6,218 nucleotides of DNA. Origin: RGIG1828 sp045592485. GTDB taxonomy: Bacteria; Bacillota; Clostridia; UMGS1810. Below are positions 6,215 to 6,218 of the stretch, piece by piece. How positions within the stretch are numbered: the stretch's first letter is position 1; every line of letters starts with the position of its first letter. The position numbers were made by a program, and so were the translations under genes. The stretch spans positions 1-6,218 of the forward strand of contig JAZNUS010000167.1 of NCBI GenBank assembly GCA_045592485.1, written 5' to 3'. The notes below the pieces were generated by a model that searched no databases, was not told the origin of the DNA, and saw only the letters and a list, made by a program, of their open reading frames with translations.

Positions 6215-6218
6215 TCCT

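Noticed and set aside
1..6218. tRNA, rRNA, CRISPR arrays, insertion sequences or phage genes
   Set aside because: No regularly spaced repeats, cloverleaf-like segments, ribosomal sequence or transposase/integrase-like protein were found on either strand.

Overview
The window looks like chromosomal DNA of an anaerobic Clostridia bacterium, probably an Oscillospiraceae/Ruminococcaceae-type gut lineage. The reasons are strong AGGAGG-type ribosome binding sites, consensus sigma-A promoters, low-to-moderate GC with AT-rich intergenic DNA, a YtrA-type GntR regulator leading an ABC operon, and a double-hairpin repeat at the left edge of a kind I associate with these genomes. The taxonomic call is inference; no rRNA or marker gene is present.

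Left half, + strand (about 100-3230): one compact three-gene operon. A consensus promoter (TTGACA, 17 nt, TATTAT) carries a 25-bp inverted repeat over its -10 box, a likely operator. It drives a 125-aa GntR/YtrA-subfamily regulator, a 299-aa ABC ATPase that starts on the last base of the regulator's stop codon, and a 588-aa permease whose start lies 26 nt inside the ATPase gene. The permease has about nine membrane segments and a roughly 245-residue soluble C-terminal domain, probably outside the membrane. By analogy with ytrABCDEF and bacitracin or envelope-stress exporters, the regulator would repress its own operon until an effector releases it. The substrate cannot be read from the sequence. 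The operon ends at a strong hairpin that also works in the opposite direction.

Right half, - strand (3234-6218): two convergent genes. The upstream one encodes a 625-aa DUF4838-type protein with a GH67/GH20b-like N-terminal domain and a CxCxxC motif, without a signal peptide, so probably a cytoplasmic glycan-processing enzyme. Downstream is a 288-aa protein of unknown function with the look of a beta-propeller. It has its own near-perfect promoter in the 73-bp gap, so it can be expressed separately. The DUF4838 gene is preceded by a roughly 106-bp imperfect palindrome (6109-6214). On the transcribed strand its 26-bp stem keeps pairing through G-U pairs. It is the least explained structure in the window.

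No tRNA, rRNA, CRISPR array, transposase or phage gene was seen. The two halves have no evident functional link beyond sharing a terminator.
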